Shown: positions 46,893 through 55,886 of the stretch, in pieces
How the letters are laid out: the number at the start of each line of letters is the position of its first letter
Position numbering within the stretch: position 1 is the first letter of the stretch
Source of the DNA: SABI01 sp963676605
GTDB lineage: Bacteria > Spirochaetota > Spirochaetia > Sphaerochaetales > Sphaerochaetaceae
Direction: 5' to 3'
DNA length: 64,000 nt
Assembly (NCBI GenBank): GCA_963676605.2
Contig: CAXXSP010000054.1
Coordinates: 1-64,000, forward strand
Notes under the pieces: model-generated
What the model saw: only the letters and a program-made list of their open reading frames with translations
The model's database searches: none
What the model was told of the DNA's origin: nothing
Position numbers and translations under genes: made by a program

Positions 46893-48191
46893 ATGAACCC
46901 ACTTGCTACAGAATTGAACACGCAGCTCGAAGGCACGATCATTGCCGACATGCTGAGCGACTATGGAAAGAGAATGTACTTCCCCAAGGGAATCATCAGT
47001 CAGTCGGCCGAAGCGAAACAGAAAGCACACCGCTATAACGCAACCATCGGGATCGCGACCGAGAACAACGACGCGCTCTACATTCCTTCCGTATACAGCG
47101 GTTTCACCGACACCCTCGAAGTAAACGAGGTCTTCCCCTATGCCCCCACTGCAGGCGAACCGGCTCTCCGTGCCGCATGGCTTGAGGAGATGGTACGGAA
47201 GAATCCTTCGATGAAGGGAAAGAAAACCTCTCTTCCTGTGGTCACCAACGGCCTCACCCATGCCATTTCGATTGCACTCTCACTCTTCCTTGACGAGGGT
47301 GACGAGATCATCGTTCCTGATTTCTACTGGGGAAACTACAACCTGATCATCAACGAACAGAGAAAGGCCGTGAATGTTCCCTTCGATCTGTTTGCAGACG
47401 GAAAGCTCAACATCGAAGGTCTCTCAGCGACAATAGACGCCTCAAAAAGCGGTAAGGTTGCCCTCATTCTCAATTTCCCGAACAACCCGACAGGGTACAC
47501 CCCGACGACAGATGAGGCTGAAAGACTTGTCAGGATGCTCACCGACAAGGCGGAAGCCGGAAAGAAGCTCCTTGTCTTCACCGACGATGCGTACTTCGGT
47601 CTTTTCTTTGAGGAGGATGTCTGCCGGGAATCGCTGTTCTCCCTGCTCTGTGATGCTCACGAGAATATTCTTGCAGTAAAAGGCGACGCGGCAACGAAGG
47701 AAGAGATGGTCTGGGGTTTCCGCGTAGGCTTCCTTACCTATAACGGGAAAGGGATCACCGAAGGTCAGTACGAAGCTCTCGTCAAGAAAACCATGGGAGC
47801 GATCAGAGGAAACGTCAGTTCCTGCAGCAAGCCTGCCCAGTCTCTCCTGCTGAAAGCTATGAAGAGCAAAAGCTACCACGAAGAGAAGGAGAGAGGGATC
47901 GCCAAGATCAGCAGGAGATATGCCGAGATAAAGGACGCTCTTGCCTCCCATGCAGGCGATGAATTCCTTTCACCCCTTCCTTTCAACTCGGGCTATTTCA
48001 TGTCATTCACCTGCAAGGGTGATGCGGAAAAGCTGAGGCTTCACCTCCTCGACAGCTACGGAGTGGGCACGATAAGCATCAAGGGAACGTTCCTCCGCCT
48101 CGCATTCAGCAGCACCGACCTTGAGGATATCAGAGAACTTGTTGATATCGTCTACAAAGGAGCTCAGGAAGTCTTCCAATCCGATCATTAA
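46893..48191 (+). CDS. PLP-dependent aminotransferase, class I/II
   Basis: 432 residues from the ATG at 46893, which has GGAGG before it; an earlier in-frame ATG at 46860 lacks such a site. Fold type I features: VVTNGLTHAISIALSLFL, cofactor-site DFYWGNYN, ILNFPNNPTGYTPT, FTDDAYFGLFF, the likely Schiff-base Lys in GDAATKEEMVWGFRVGF, and RLAFSS near the end. The sequence resembles aspartate/aromatic-type aminotransferases with a modified lysine loop. The donor substrate is unknown. It is a single-gene unit. Confidence 0.85.
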   Translation: MNPLATELNTQLEGTIIADMLSDYGKRMYFPKGIISQSAEAKQKAHRYNATIGIATENNDALYIPSVYSGFTDTLEVNEVFPYAPTAGEPALRAAWLEEMVRKNPSMKGKKTSLPVVTNGLTHAISIALSLFLDEGDEIIVPDFYWGNYNLIINEQRKAVNVPFDLFADGKLNIEGLSATIDASKSGKVALILNFPNNPTGYTPTTDEAERLVRMLTDKAEAGKKLLVFTDDAYFGLFFEEDVCRESLFSLLCDAHENILAVKGDAATKEEMVWGFRVGFLTYNGKGITEGQYEALVKKTMGAIRGNVSSCSKPAQSLLLKAMKSKSYHEEKERGIAKISRRYAEIKDALASHAGDEFLSPLPFNSGYFMSFTCKGDAEKLRLHLLDSYGVGTISIKGTFLRLAFSSTDLEDIRELVDIVYKGAQEVFQSDH

Positions 48192-48271
48192 ATCTGTACA
48201 GATTCCACCTTCGCGAGATTGCCTTTAGCCGGAGGTGGCATTACAATTCGAAAAGAAAGGATGGTTAGTAC

Positions 48272-50218
48272 ATGGTGATTTGGCACACCGCACCGGAGAT
48301 CATCTCATCGCTGGTAGTGGGAGTTTTACTTCTTAGTACAGGCAACGTGCATCTCAGACTCACTGCAAGGGAAAAAGTATTCCAGTACACCCTCGTCATA
48401 GCTTTAGCCGCGATGGTGTATAACCTCTTTCTGGACCTCTTTATCCAGCTCTCTCCTCCTGCTCATGCAGGGGTCACTCTTTTTCTTTACACATTCCTCT
48501 ATCTGATCTATCCTCTTGCCCTCGGCTTCCTCATCTGGTACATCATGTTGTTCATCGGAGAAAAAACCCCGGATGAACACAAGAGAAGAGAGAACATATT
48601 CACATCCGTGTATGTGACTCTTTATATACTCTATACGATCCTGATACTGGTAAACCTGAAAACAGGCTGGGTATTTTCGGTGACACAGGAAGGTTCCTAT
48701 ACACGGCAAGCGCTGAATTCACTTCCGTTCTTCCTCGGATTCACCCAGATACTCATTATCTCAGTGTATCTCCTCATTGAACGTTCCTACATAGACAGAA
48801 TTACTCTCTATCTGTTCCGCTGGCTTCCGGTTCTCTCCCTTGTCATTCTGATCCTTCAGATGATTGTACCTGATGTCTTCCTCGCAGGAACCGCAATCTC
48901 GATAGCCCTCCTCAGTGTCTACCTCACCTTCCAGACACGGAAACTGTCGGTCGACGACCTTACTCAGCTGCCGAATCGGATGTATTTTCTCTCATTCCTT
49001 TCACGGTCGGTGAAGAGAAAGAACACGGTATCAGTCCTCGTCATCTCCCTTGATGACTTCAAGACGATTAATGACACCTATTCCCTGAAAAAGGGAGATG
49101 CGATTCTGCTGGCTCTCTCATCATTCCTTGCAAAGACATTTCCTGATTCCCAGGTATACCGGTACTCGGGCGATGAATTCGCCATTTCTCTCCCAGAGGG
49201 AACAGGCGCCGGCGCAGCCGATCTCATACGTAACAGGCTGGAGGAACCCTGGATGATAGGGGGGATTGCAGCAATTCTCCCTGCTACGATACTGGAAATA
49301 ACCTTCCCCTGCACGAAAAGCCGTGATGAAAATCCCTTGATCATCCTTGATTATGCACTCCGCATCGCAAAAACCCAGCACAAAGGGAGGACACTCATCT
49401 TTGACGAGGACCTCCTTCATGCGATCAGGAAGAGACGGACCATCGTCAACAGCCTCCACCAGTCACTGACGAGAGAATCTCTTCGCGTGGTATTCCAACC
49501 CATCGTGGAGCTCCCGGAAGGGAGGCCGGTCATGTACGAAGCACTTCTTCGTATGAATGACAGCAACCTGAAAGAGATCGGTCCGGGGGAATTCATCCCC
49601 ATCGCTGAAGAGCTCGGTATTATAGATCAGCTTACGCTCTACGTGGTCAGCCGTGTCTGCGCGATCCAGGCCGAGCTGATGAGGGATGACAAAGAAGTTC
49701 CGGCCATAGCCATCAATTTCTCTGCCAGTCATTTTTCGAACAAGAAGTTTATCAAGGAAATTCAAAATCTCATTGCATTCCATACCATCCCGAAAGGAAA
49801 AATCTTCTTTGAAGTCACCGAGCATACGTTCGCAAGCCTGCCTTTCGAGGAAATCAGAGAGACCATGGACTCGTTCCTTGATTACGGCGTTCAATTCAAT
49901 CTCGATGATTTCGGCACGGGATACTCGAACCTCGCTCACATCCTCAATCTCCCCTTCAGGTTCATCAAAATCGACAAATCTCTTCTCTGGAGAGAGAAAA
50001 AGGGGAAATCCGAAGATTCTCTCCTTATCTCTCTCGCGACCCTCCTTCAGGAGTTAGGGTTCGACATCATCATAGAAGGTGTCGAGACGGAAGCTCAGGC
50101 GGCAACTCTGCACACTATCGAAATCCCCAAGGCACAGGGGTTCTACTTCAGCCTCCCGCTGGAATACGAAGAGTTCAGCAGAACCTCAGACGGAAACATC
50201 TCTTTTCCACTTGACTAA
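48272..50218 (+). CDS. Membrane GGDEF-EAL protein, probable c-di-GMP phosphodiesterase
   Basis: 648 residues. Seven hydrophobic helices in 1-215 form a membrane sensor. A GGDEF domain (about 225-380) has LTQLPNRMYFLSFL and SLDDFKTINDTYS but its active loop reads RYSGDEF and no RxxD I-site precedes it, so cyclase activity is doubtful. The EAL domain (about 395-640) keeps all catalytic motifs: YEALLRM, NFSASHF, FFEVTEHTF, DDFGTGYSNL, KIDKSLL, EGVETEAQ and AQGFYFS. It probably degrades c-di-GMP, opposing the cyclase at 38.9-40.4 kb. Confidence 0.9.
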   Translation: MVIWHTAPEIISSLVVGVLLLSTGNVHLRLTAREKVFQYTLVIALAAMVYNLFLDLFIQLSPPAHAGVTLFLYTFLYLIYPLALGFLIWYIMLFIGEKTPDEHKRRENIFTSVYVTLYILYTILILVNLKTGWVFSVTQEGSYTRQALNSLPFFLGFTQILIISVYLLIERSYIDRITLYLFRWLPVLSLVILILQMIVPDVFLAGTAISIALLSVYLTFQTRKLSVDDLTQLPNRMYFLSFLSRSVKRKNTVSVLVISLDDFKTINDTYSLKKGDAILLALSSFLAKTFPDSQVYRYSGDEFAISLPEGTGAGAADLIRNRLEEPWMIGGIAAILPATILEITFPCTKSRDENPLIILDYALRIAKTQHKGRTLIFDEDLLHAIRKRRTIVNSLHQSLTRESLRVVFQPIVELPEGRPVMYEALLRMNDSNLKEIGPGEFIPIAEELGIIDQLTLYVVSRVCAIQAELMRDDKEVPAIAINFSASHFSNKKFIKEIQNLIAFHTIPKGKIFFEVTEHTFASLPFEEIRETMDSFLDYGVQFNLDDFGTGYSNLAHILNLPFRFIKIDKSLLWREKKGKSEDSLLISLATLLQELGFDIIIEGVETEAQAATLHTIEIPKAQGFYFSLPLEYEEFSRTSDGNISFPLD

Positions 50219-50251
50219 CCCAGGGCTCCATTGTAGCGTATCGGTATAGAT

Positions 50252-50328
50252 GGGGGTGTAGCTCAGTTGGCTAGAGCGATAGGTTCGCAATCTATAGGTC
50301 AGGGGTTCGATTCCCCTTACCTCCACCA
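50252..50328 (+). tRNA. tRNA-Ala (anticodon CGC), CCA encoded
   Basis: Cloverleaf with acceptor GGGGGTG/TACCTCC including the G3-U70 alanine pair, anticodon stem ATAGG/TCTAT (last pair G-T) and loop TTCGCAA, anticodon CGC. Discriminator A at 50325, then CCA at 50326-50328. Outside the anticodon arm it differs from the tRNA at 32989 by only one T-loop base. Confidence 0.95.
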
Positions 50329-50341
50329 TTTTGAAAAAAAC

Positions 50342-50387
50342 AACCCGTCTCTCCAGAGTGATTCTCTGGGGTGACGGGTTTTCTTTT
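50342..50387 (+). terminator. Strong terminator after tRNA-Ala(CGC)
   Basis: AACCCGTC pairs with GACGGGTT, and inside it CCAGAG pairs with CTCTGG, forming a long two-part stem followed by TTCTTTT. From 50388 to 50558 I see no gene. Confidence 0.9.
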
Positions 50388-50558
50388 CCCCCTTGTATTT
50401 AAAGGGTTTCAGCCGTTTTGACATCTTTCAGAAACCTCTCTCCAGCCACCAGACTCTCTCCATTCTTCCCACGTTCATTCTCTGTTCGGGGAGGTATTCT
50501 CTGTTTTCTTCGGACAGGGTCCGACACGCGTCCGGTTCCAGAGATCCTTTCAGATTAA

Positions 50559-52406
50559 CCTACGATAAACAGAAAAGTAGAACCATAACCTCATAGAATT
50601 CTATAAACCATATAATTCCTGCATTTTAATTGCGTTTTTACAGTTTCTCTTGCGTCTTTATCTTTTCTGTCGTATCATACATATAGTTCTACTTAGCACC
50701 ATATCTTATGTGTGGCAGGTAATAGGTTATGGCATTCATCAAAGTGCAGAAACTGGTTGTCAACGATGATGGCAGTGTTCGTTCCGGCAGCGCCTCAATC
50801 ATGAGTACTGAATACGACAGTTCCTACAAGGGAAATTCCCGTCACACTACTCGAGAAAAGCTCGGAAAGGTTATTTCTATCAGTTCTGACAGGAAAAAGG
50901 GGGTATTCCTTTCCCCGACTCGTGGTCTCGTTGCCTATGATTCGATAGCTGATTCCTTTGAGAGTGTTGAACGGGATGATCCGAGAATACACAGCCTTGA
51001 CCTTTTCCCCGAACCAGAGATCCATACGGTATTCGGTGATGCGTACCTCTTTCTCTCAGTTTGTGAAAAATCAGGTCTTCTAGCGGTATTACGGACTGCT
51101 TTTCCACAAGATAAGGAGTATGAACGGGTTCTCACCCATCTGCTTCACTCAGTTCTGAAGGACGGATCAAGAATATCCTGTGATGACTTCATCGGGAAAT
51201 CATTCGCTTCTTACCTCTTTGAGAACATTCCTTCAGGATCTCTTGGAAGCGATACAATCTACTTCTCCTTCATGGGAGAGGATGCAAACAGGATAGCCTT
51301 CTTCAAGGCATTTGTATCTCAGATGCGTAGGAAAGATCCTGAGTTCGGAACAGGTTGCTATGTCGATTCCACTCCTCTGCCGAATGCCATACGCGACAAT
51401 CCGTTCAATGCACTGTGCAGTCACGGGATTACCTCCACCTCCATACAGACAAGGCTTGTACTTGTACTTGATGAAAAGACCGGACTTCCTGTCTGGTATT
51501 CAGTGATTCCGGGAAATCTTCTCGACCTGAGCACTCTTCGTTCAACGATGTCCGACGTCGCAGAGAGCCTTGACATCTGCATCAGCAACTTCGTCCTTGA
51601 TGCAGGGTATGCCAGTAAAGAGCTTATTGAGTCCTTTCATAGCGGAAATGAACAGGGAAAGACTATTACTGTCCGTATGCCTGCAAAGAAGGGCTACCCG
51701 TACAAAACACTCTATCATCAGGTAAAAAATTTGATGAGCAATGCCAAGTATGAGTTCATCAGGCAGGGACATACCTATTTCGGCAAACATATTGAGACTG
51801 AGGTTTTTGGGTTCAAAATGCATGCTTACGTGTATGTAGATAAGGACAATGCCCTCGAAGGAAGCAGGAACTATCGCCTGAAACATTCAGGGGCATACGA
51901 GAAGATGACCGATAAGGAGAAAAACTGGTATGCAGTACGTTCCGGCTTCTTTATCCTACTCTCCACTGAACTCAAGGAAGCTGACGAGAAACTTGATGAC
52001 TATTTCGGCAGGACTCGAATCGAGAACGTGTTCAAGACCAGCAAGGAATACCTGGATCTTCTTCCGTTGTCAAAGTGGTCGGATCTTACCGTCAGGGGCA
52101 AGCTGCTTTCCGATATCATCGCTACCATTGCGCTGCTACAGCTGAGAAGCAGACTCTCTGGGCCGGGGATCTCTACTAACAAGCTCATCGGAAAAACCCA
52201 ATCGTTGATGTGCATGAAAAAACGGGATGGGACCATACTTGTCGAGGTCCCGAACAAACAAGCCAAAGAGTTCTACCAGAAATTGAAAGTAAAGGTTCCC
52301 GCTTCACTGGACCTCAAGAAGTATAAATCTGAGAACCTCAAACTAAAGACCTGAAGATCTTGAGACCGTTCAGATTTATGGTTCTACTTTTTGGTTTATC
52401 GTAAGT
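50559..52406 (+). mobile_element. Complete IS1634-like insertion sequence
   Basis: About 1.85 kb carrying one transposase gene. The ends are inverted repeats of roughly 30 bases: the left end contains TACGATAAAC then AGAAAAGTAGAACCATAA (50561-50588); the right end, reverse-complemented, contains TACGATAAAC then CAAAAAGTAGAACCATAA (52376-52403). The match is about 25 of 28. TTAA occurs directly outside the left end (50555-50558) and one base outside the right (52407-52410), possibly a target duplication. Insertion lies downstream of tRNA-Ala(CGC). Exact ends are uncertain by one or two bases. Confidence 0.85.
50729..52354 (+). CDS. IS1634/IS4-superfamily DDE transposase
   Basis: 541 residues, full length for the IS1634 family. 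DDE catalytic regions: first Asp in YVDSTPLPNAI, second Asp in FVLDAGYASKELI, and Glu in GRTRIENVFKTSKEYLDL (the Y-x2-R-x-x-E-like block). Between the second Asp and Glu is the long beta-strand insertion typical of the group. The gene has no frameshift or stop, so the element may still be active. It moves the surrounding insertion sequence by cut and paste. Confidence 0.9.
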   Translation: MAFIKVQKLVVNDDGSVRSGSASIMSTEYDSSYKGNSRHTTREKLGKVISISSDRKKGVFLSPTRGLVAYDSIADSFESVERDDPRIHSLDLFPEPEIHTVFGDAYLFLSVCEKSGLLAVLRTAFPQDKEYERVLTHLLHSVLKDGSRISCDDFIGKSFASYLFENIPSGSLGSDTIYFSFMGEDANRIAFFKAFVSQMRRKDPEFGTGCYVDSTPLPNAIRDNPFNALCSHGITSTSIQTRLVLVLDEKTGLPVWYSVIPGNLLDLSTLRSTMSDVAESLDICISNFVLDAGYASKELIESFHSGNEQGKTITVRMPAKKGYPYKTLYHQVKNLMSNAKYEFIRQGHTYFGKHIETEVFGFKMHAYVYVDKDNALEGSRNYRLKHSGAYEKMTDKEKNWYAVRSGFFILLSTELKEADEKLDDYFGRTRIENVFKTSKEYLDLLPLSKWSDLTVRGKLLSDIIATIALLQLRSRLSGPGISTNKLIGKTQSLMCMKKRDGTILVEVPNKQAKEFYQKLKVKVPASLDLKKYKSENLKLKT

Positions 52407-52410
52407 TTAA

Positions 52411-52716
52411 TGACTCAGACGAATGACCGTATTTTGCGGTTGTGTTAAGACCTCAAATGGTCGGGACAAACCACCCGTTTTCACAAACCTAAAGTCTCTC
52501 GCAGGTTTCGGGAAGTGATATCTAGAGCCTGTCCGATTTCTTTGAAAATGGCCTGTTGTCCTGGAGGGTCATCAACCCGCCGCAGGTAACCAAGTCAGAA
52601 TTCAACGAAACCAGTCTCATTCCATCATTTTCTGCTATAATTTAGGGCTGAGAACCAACGCAAAACCCACTCAGGGCACACCTATCCCGACAATGTCTGC
52701 ACATTCGCTGTTTCAG
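52411..52716. other. Non-coding stretch, probable insertion-sequence debris
   Basis: 306 bases between the complete insertion sequence and a transposase remnant. No open frame of note on either strand, no tRNA and no clear hairpin. Its position among transposase fragments suggests it is the decayed end of another element. Confidence 0.4.
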
Positions 52717-53009
52717 CTACGCTGCCTGTGAGGTCTTTTCAAGCTCTCGAAGGTTCCATGTCGCCATGACAGCCAGTTTCCACAGATTATGGGAAAGGAT
52801 ACACCAGTGTATGCGAATCGATCTATGTTCATACCCCTTCGACTTCAAGGGTTTACCGAGATAGGCATTCTTAAAAATCCCGATTCTCCCTTCCGTTGCG
52901 CCCCGTCGCGTCTGAAGGCGAGAAAACAGAGGGTCCTTCAGCTTCTCTTCCACGGAAGATACGGAACGGGGAGAAATGGCATTGAAGATTTCCAGCTGTT
53001 CAAGGTCAA
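52717..53009 (-). pseudogene. C-terminal remnant of a DDE transposase
   Basis: Reverse-strand frame of about 95 codons, open from about 53009 to the stop at 52717: LDLEQLEIFNAISPRSVSS, then VEEKLKDPLFSRLQTRRG, ATEGRIGIFKNAYLGKPLKS and ILSHNLWKLAVMA. The late R-R-x-x-T-E-x-R-I-x-x-F-K block and the H-N-L-W segment are typical of the C-terminus of IS5/IS1182-type transposases, with the catalytic Glu in ATEGR. There is no N-terminal half; upstream it abuts a fragment of an unrelated transposase. Confidence 0.6.
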
Positions 53010-53103
53010 GATTGGATCATCTTCGGTGATAAATCCCAGTAGCTTTTCTTCGAAATACTTGGTAGACTTTTTCTTGATCATGTGTTTTACACCTTCTGGA
53101 TAG
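53010..53103 (-). pseudogene. N-terminal remnant of an IS256-like transposase
   Basis: Reverse-strand reading from 53103 gives PEGVKHMIKKKSTKYFEEK followed by LLGFITEDDP, with an ATG at 53081. This resembles the first 25 residues of IS256/Mutator-family transposases. After DDP the frame becomes unrelated and the neighbouring frame carries a different transposase C-terminus, so two elements were joined here. The call rests on a short match. Confidence 0.4.
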
Positions 53104-53222
53104 TTGTGATAAACCTAGTATGGAGCTTCTCATGACCTCTTTCAACTACTACCAAATTGCAGCTGTTATTGTACTTTATTCTTTTCAGGGAGGTACGTTT
53201 AACTCAAAGGGAGAATGGGCAG

Positions 53223-53573
53223 ATGGTTTCTTCAACAACAACGGATTGGTTAACACAAAGGCCAAAGTGGCTGCAGGTCACTGCAAAGCGTCTGCTTGAA
53301 TCCGGCGATCTGAATGATGCAGTCACCTCTCTTCAAGACAGGAAAACCAAAGTACTGCCACTTGACTCAGAAGATGCCTTGGGGACCGCCAGCCAATCCC
53401 ATGAATGGATTGAAAAAATACGGAATATTTCAAAAGGCTATGAGGAGAGCGCCAAGAAATATGAGGAAGATGCTGGAAAGGATAATCGTGTTGAACTGCA
53501 GGCCAAATTAAAAGACTGGCATACAGAATTCAATAAAAGACCTTTGACGCCAGCTATACAGGAGGTTCAATGA
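53223..53573 (+). pseudogene. Truncated or internally deleted ATPase-like protein, first gene of the sbcCD cluster
   Basis: 116 residues from the ATG at 53223 (AAGGGAG nine to ten bases upstream). The start SSTTTDWLTQRPKWLQVTA followed by KRLLESGDLND resembles the N-terminus of large AAA ATPases of restriction or repair type, in which a P-loop domain should follow. Instead it passes directly into a charged coiled segment (RNISKGYEESAKKYEEDAG) and ends TPAIQEVQ. No Walker motif remains, so an internal deletion is likely. Its stop overlaps the sbcD start (ATGA), so it may only serve to couple translation. The family call is tentative. Confidence 0.4.
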
Positions 53574-54808
53574 AAATCCTCCACACATCAGACTGGCATT
53601 TAGGCCGCTCCCTTTACGGACGGAAACGCTATGAGGAGTTCACTGCATTTCTGGATTGGCTTGCTCAGACCATTGAAGAGGAAAAGGTCGATGCTCTGCT
53701 GGTTGCCGGTGATGTGTTTGATACCAACACGCCCAGCAACCGGGCGCAGGAGCTCTACTATCGTTTCCTGTGCCGTGTGGCTGCATCCTGCTGCCGTCAT
53801 GTTGTGGTCATTGCCGGGAACCATGATTCACCGTCATTTCTGAATGCCCCGAAGGAACTGCTGCGTGCGCTCAATGTGTATGTGGTCGGCTCCATGACCG
53901 AAACCATGGAGGATGAGGTATTTGTTCTTCAAACGGATGATAAGCCGGAGGCCATTGTCTGCGCTGTGCCTTATTTACGCGATAAGGACATCCGCACGGT
54001 TGAACCGGGAGAAACGATCGACGATAAAAACGCCAAGCTCGTTGAAGGATTGAAAAACCATTACGCGGATGCCTGCACCATTGCTGAACAGAAACGGGCC
54101 GAATTCAGAGAGGCCGGGCATGAAGGTATTCCCATCCTTGCCATGGGACACCTCTTCACGGCAGGCGGTAAGACCGTTGACGGTGATGGGGTCCGGGAAC
54201 TCTATGTGGGATCTCTGGCACATGTCGGTAAGGAGGTTTTTCCTCCGTCGATTGATTATCTGGCCCTTGGACATCTGCATGTCCCTCAGCCGGTCGGCAG
54301 CGCGGAACACATCCGTTACTGTGGTTCGCCTATTCCGATGGGCTATGGCGAAGCGACTCAGGAAAAGAAGGTCGTGCTCATAGAGTTCAACAGTACTATG
54401 CCAAATATCCAAGAGCTGCCCGTACCGTGTTTTCAGGAGCTGGTCCGCATTGTCGGATCACTGGATGATATCCATGCCAAGCTGGAGGAACTTAAAAAAG
54501 AAGAAAGCTCCGCATGGCTTGAGATCGAATACACCGGCAGCGACATCATCGGCAACCTGCGCGAGATGCTCGATGAGGCCATGGCCGACTCTGCCATGGA
54601 AATCAGGCGAATTAAGAACCGGCGCGTCATGGACCGGGTGATCAGTACGGTCGCGGAAGATGAAACCCTCGATGATTTGGATGCAGGAGATGTTTTCACC
54701 AGATGTCTGGATGTTTTTGAGGTGCCGGATGAAGACCGTGAGGAACTGACGGTCTCCTATAACGAAATAATCAAGGATTTGATGGAGGAAGATATAAATG
54801 CCGAATAA
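53570..54808 (+). CDS. sbcD: SbcD, Mre11-type nuclease subunit
   Basis: 412 residues. Metallophosphoesterase nuclease motifs in order: HTSDWHLGRSLYG, VAGDVFDTNTPS, IAGNHDSPSF, MGHLFTAGG and LALGHLHVPQPVG, with all metal ligands present. The C-terminal capping domain ends with VSYNEIIKDLMEE. With SbcC it forms an ATP-dependent nuclease that opens hairpins and processes blocked DNA ends. Codon style (GCC, AAA, GAT, many TTG) differs from the neighbouring spirochaetal genes. It overlaps rhuM by 11 bases; normally sbcC would follow directly. Confidence 0.93.
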   Translation: MKILHTSDWHLGRSLYGRKRYEEFTAFLDWLAQTIEEEKVDALLVAGDVFDTNTPSNRAQELYYRFLCRVAASCCRHVVVIAGNHDSPSFLNAPKELLRALNVYVVGSMTETMEDEVFVLQTDDKPEAIVCAVPYLRDKDIRTVEPGETIDDKNAKLVEGLKNHYADACTIAEQKRAEFREAGHEGIPILAMGHLFTAGGKTVDGDGVRELYVGSLAHVGKEVFPPSIDYLALGHLHVPQPVGSAEHIRYCGSPIPMGYGEATQEKKVVLIEFNSTMPNIQELPVPCFQELVRIVGSLDDIHAKLEELKKEESSAWLEIEYTGSDIIGNLREMLDEAMADSAMEIRRIKNRRVMDRVISTVAEDETLDDLDAGDVFTRCLDVFEVPDEDREELTVSYNEIIKDLMEEDINAE

Positions 54809-55868
54809 ATCAAAAAAAGAACCACCGTTAAATCCCGACGACCACGGATTGGAACCGGCTAAAGGGCAGTTTCTGGTTTATCAGGCAGAAGATGGCAAAC
54901 TGAAGCTGGATGTGCGGTTTGAAGATGAATCGGTGTGGCTGACCCAGCAGTTGATGGCTGACCTGTTTCAGACGACAAAACAGAACATAAGTCTTCATAT
55001 TCAAAACATTTATGAGGAAGGCGAGCTTGTTCCGGAGGCAACTGTCAAGAAATACTTGACAGTTCGATCCGAGGGAAATCGCCAGGTCAAACGCCTGCTA
55101 GATTACTACAACCTCGACATGATTATTTCTGTTGGATACCGGATAAAAAGCCATATTGCCACACGTTTCCGCATCTGGGCTACCGAAAAACTGACCGAGT
55201 TTATCAAAAAAGGCTTTGTGCTGGACGACGAACGACTGAAAAACCCGGATCTGCCTTTTGATTACTTTGAGGAACTGGAGCGGCGGATTCAGGACATCCG
55301 TACCTCTGAACGTCGGTTCTATCAGAAAATTACCGATATTTACGCCACCAGCATCGATTACGATCCAACGCTGGATATCAGCATTGAGTTCTTCAAGACC
55401 GTACAGAATAAAATGCACTGGGCGATCTCCGGGCAGACGGCGGCGGAAATCATTCATTCCAGAGCAGATGCCGACAAACCGAACATGGGCCTGACCAATT
55501 ACCGTGGTGCTAAAGTCCGCAAACAGGATGTGACAATTGCCAAAAATTACCTGAATGAGGATGAATTAGCGGCACTTAATAATCTGGTTGAACAATATCT
55601 CATCTTTGCTCAGGGGCAGGCAATGCGCCGTGTCCCCATGCACATGAGCGATTGGATAAAAAAGCTGGATAACTTTATGACACTTAACGACCGGGACATT
55701 CTCACCCATGCCGGTAAAATATCCCATGAAATGGCCAAACAACTGGCGGAAGATGAATATGACAAATTTCACACCACCCGCCTGACTGAATCAAGTAAAC
55801 AAATCAGTGACTTTGACAAAGTGGTTAAGCAAATTGAATCTACGAAAAAGAAAGGGGAAAAATCATGA
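54798..55868 (+). CDS. RhuM-family protein (virulence RhuM domain) inserted between sbcD and sbcC
   Basis: 356 residues. The N-terminal segment (about 20-110) has the antirepressor-like start VWLTQQLMADLFQTTKQNIS then HIQNIYEEGEL and GNRQVKRLLDYYNLDMII typical of RhuM. The middle has RFRIWATEKLTEFIKKGFVL and SERRFYQKITDIYATS; the C-terminal half ends in a Lys-rich tail. No enzyme motif is evident. RhuM genes are common in genomic islands and beside restriction or defence genes; their biochemical role is unknown. Overlapping genes on the sbcD side imply co-translation with it. Confidence 0.8.
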   Translation: MPNKSKKEPPLNPDDHGLEPAKGQFLVYQAEDGKLKLDVRFEDESVWLTQQLMADLFQTTKQNISLHIQNIYEEGELVPEATVKKYLTVRSEGNRQVKRLLDYYNLDMIISVGYRIKSHIATRFRIWATEKLTEFIKKGFVLDDERLKNPDLPFDYFEELERRIQDIRTSERRFYQKITDIYATSIDYDPTLDISIEFFKTVQNKMHWAISGQTAAEIIHSRADADKPNMGLTNYRGAKVRKQDVTIAKNYLNEDELAALNNLVEQYLIFAQGQAMRRVPMHMSDWIKKLDNFMTLNDRDILTHAGKISHEMAKQLAEDEYDKFHTTRLTESSKQISDFDKVVKQIESTKKKGEKS

Positions 55869-55886
55869 ACAATACCCTTTCGTGGA

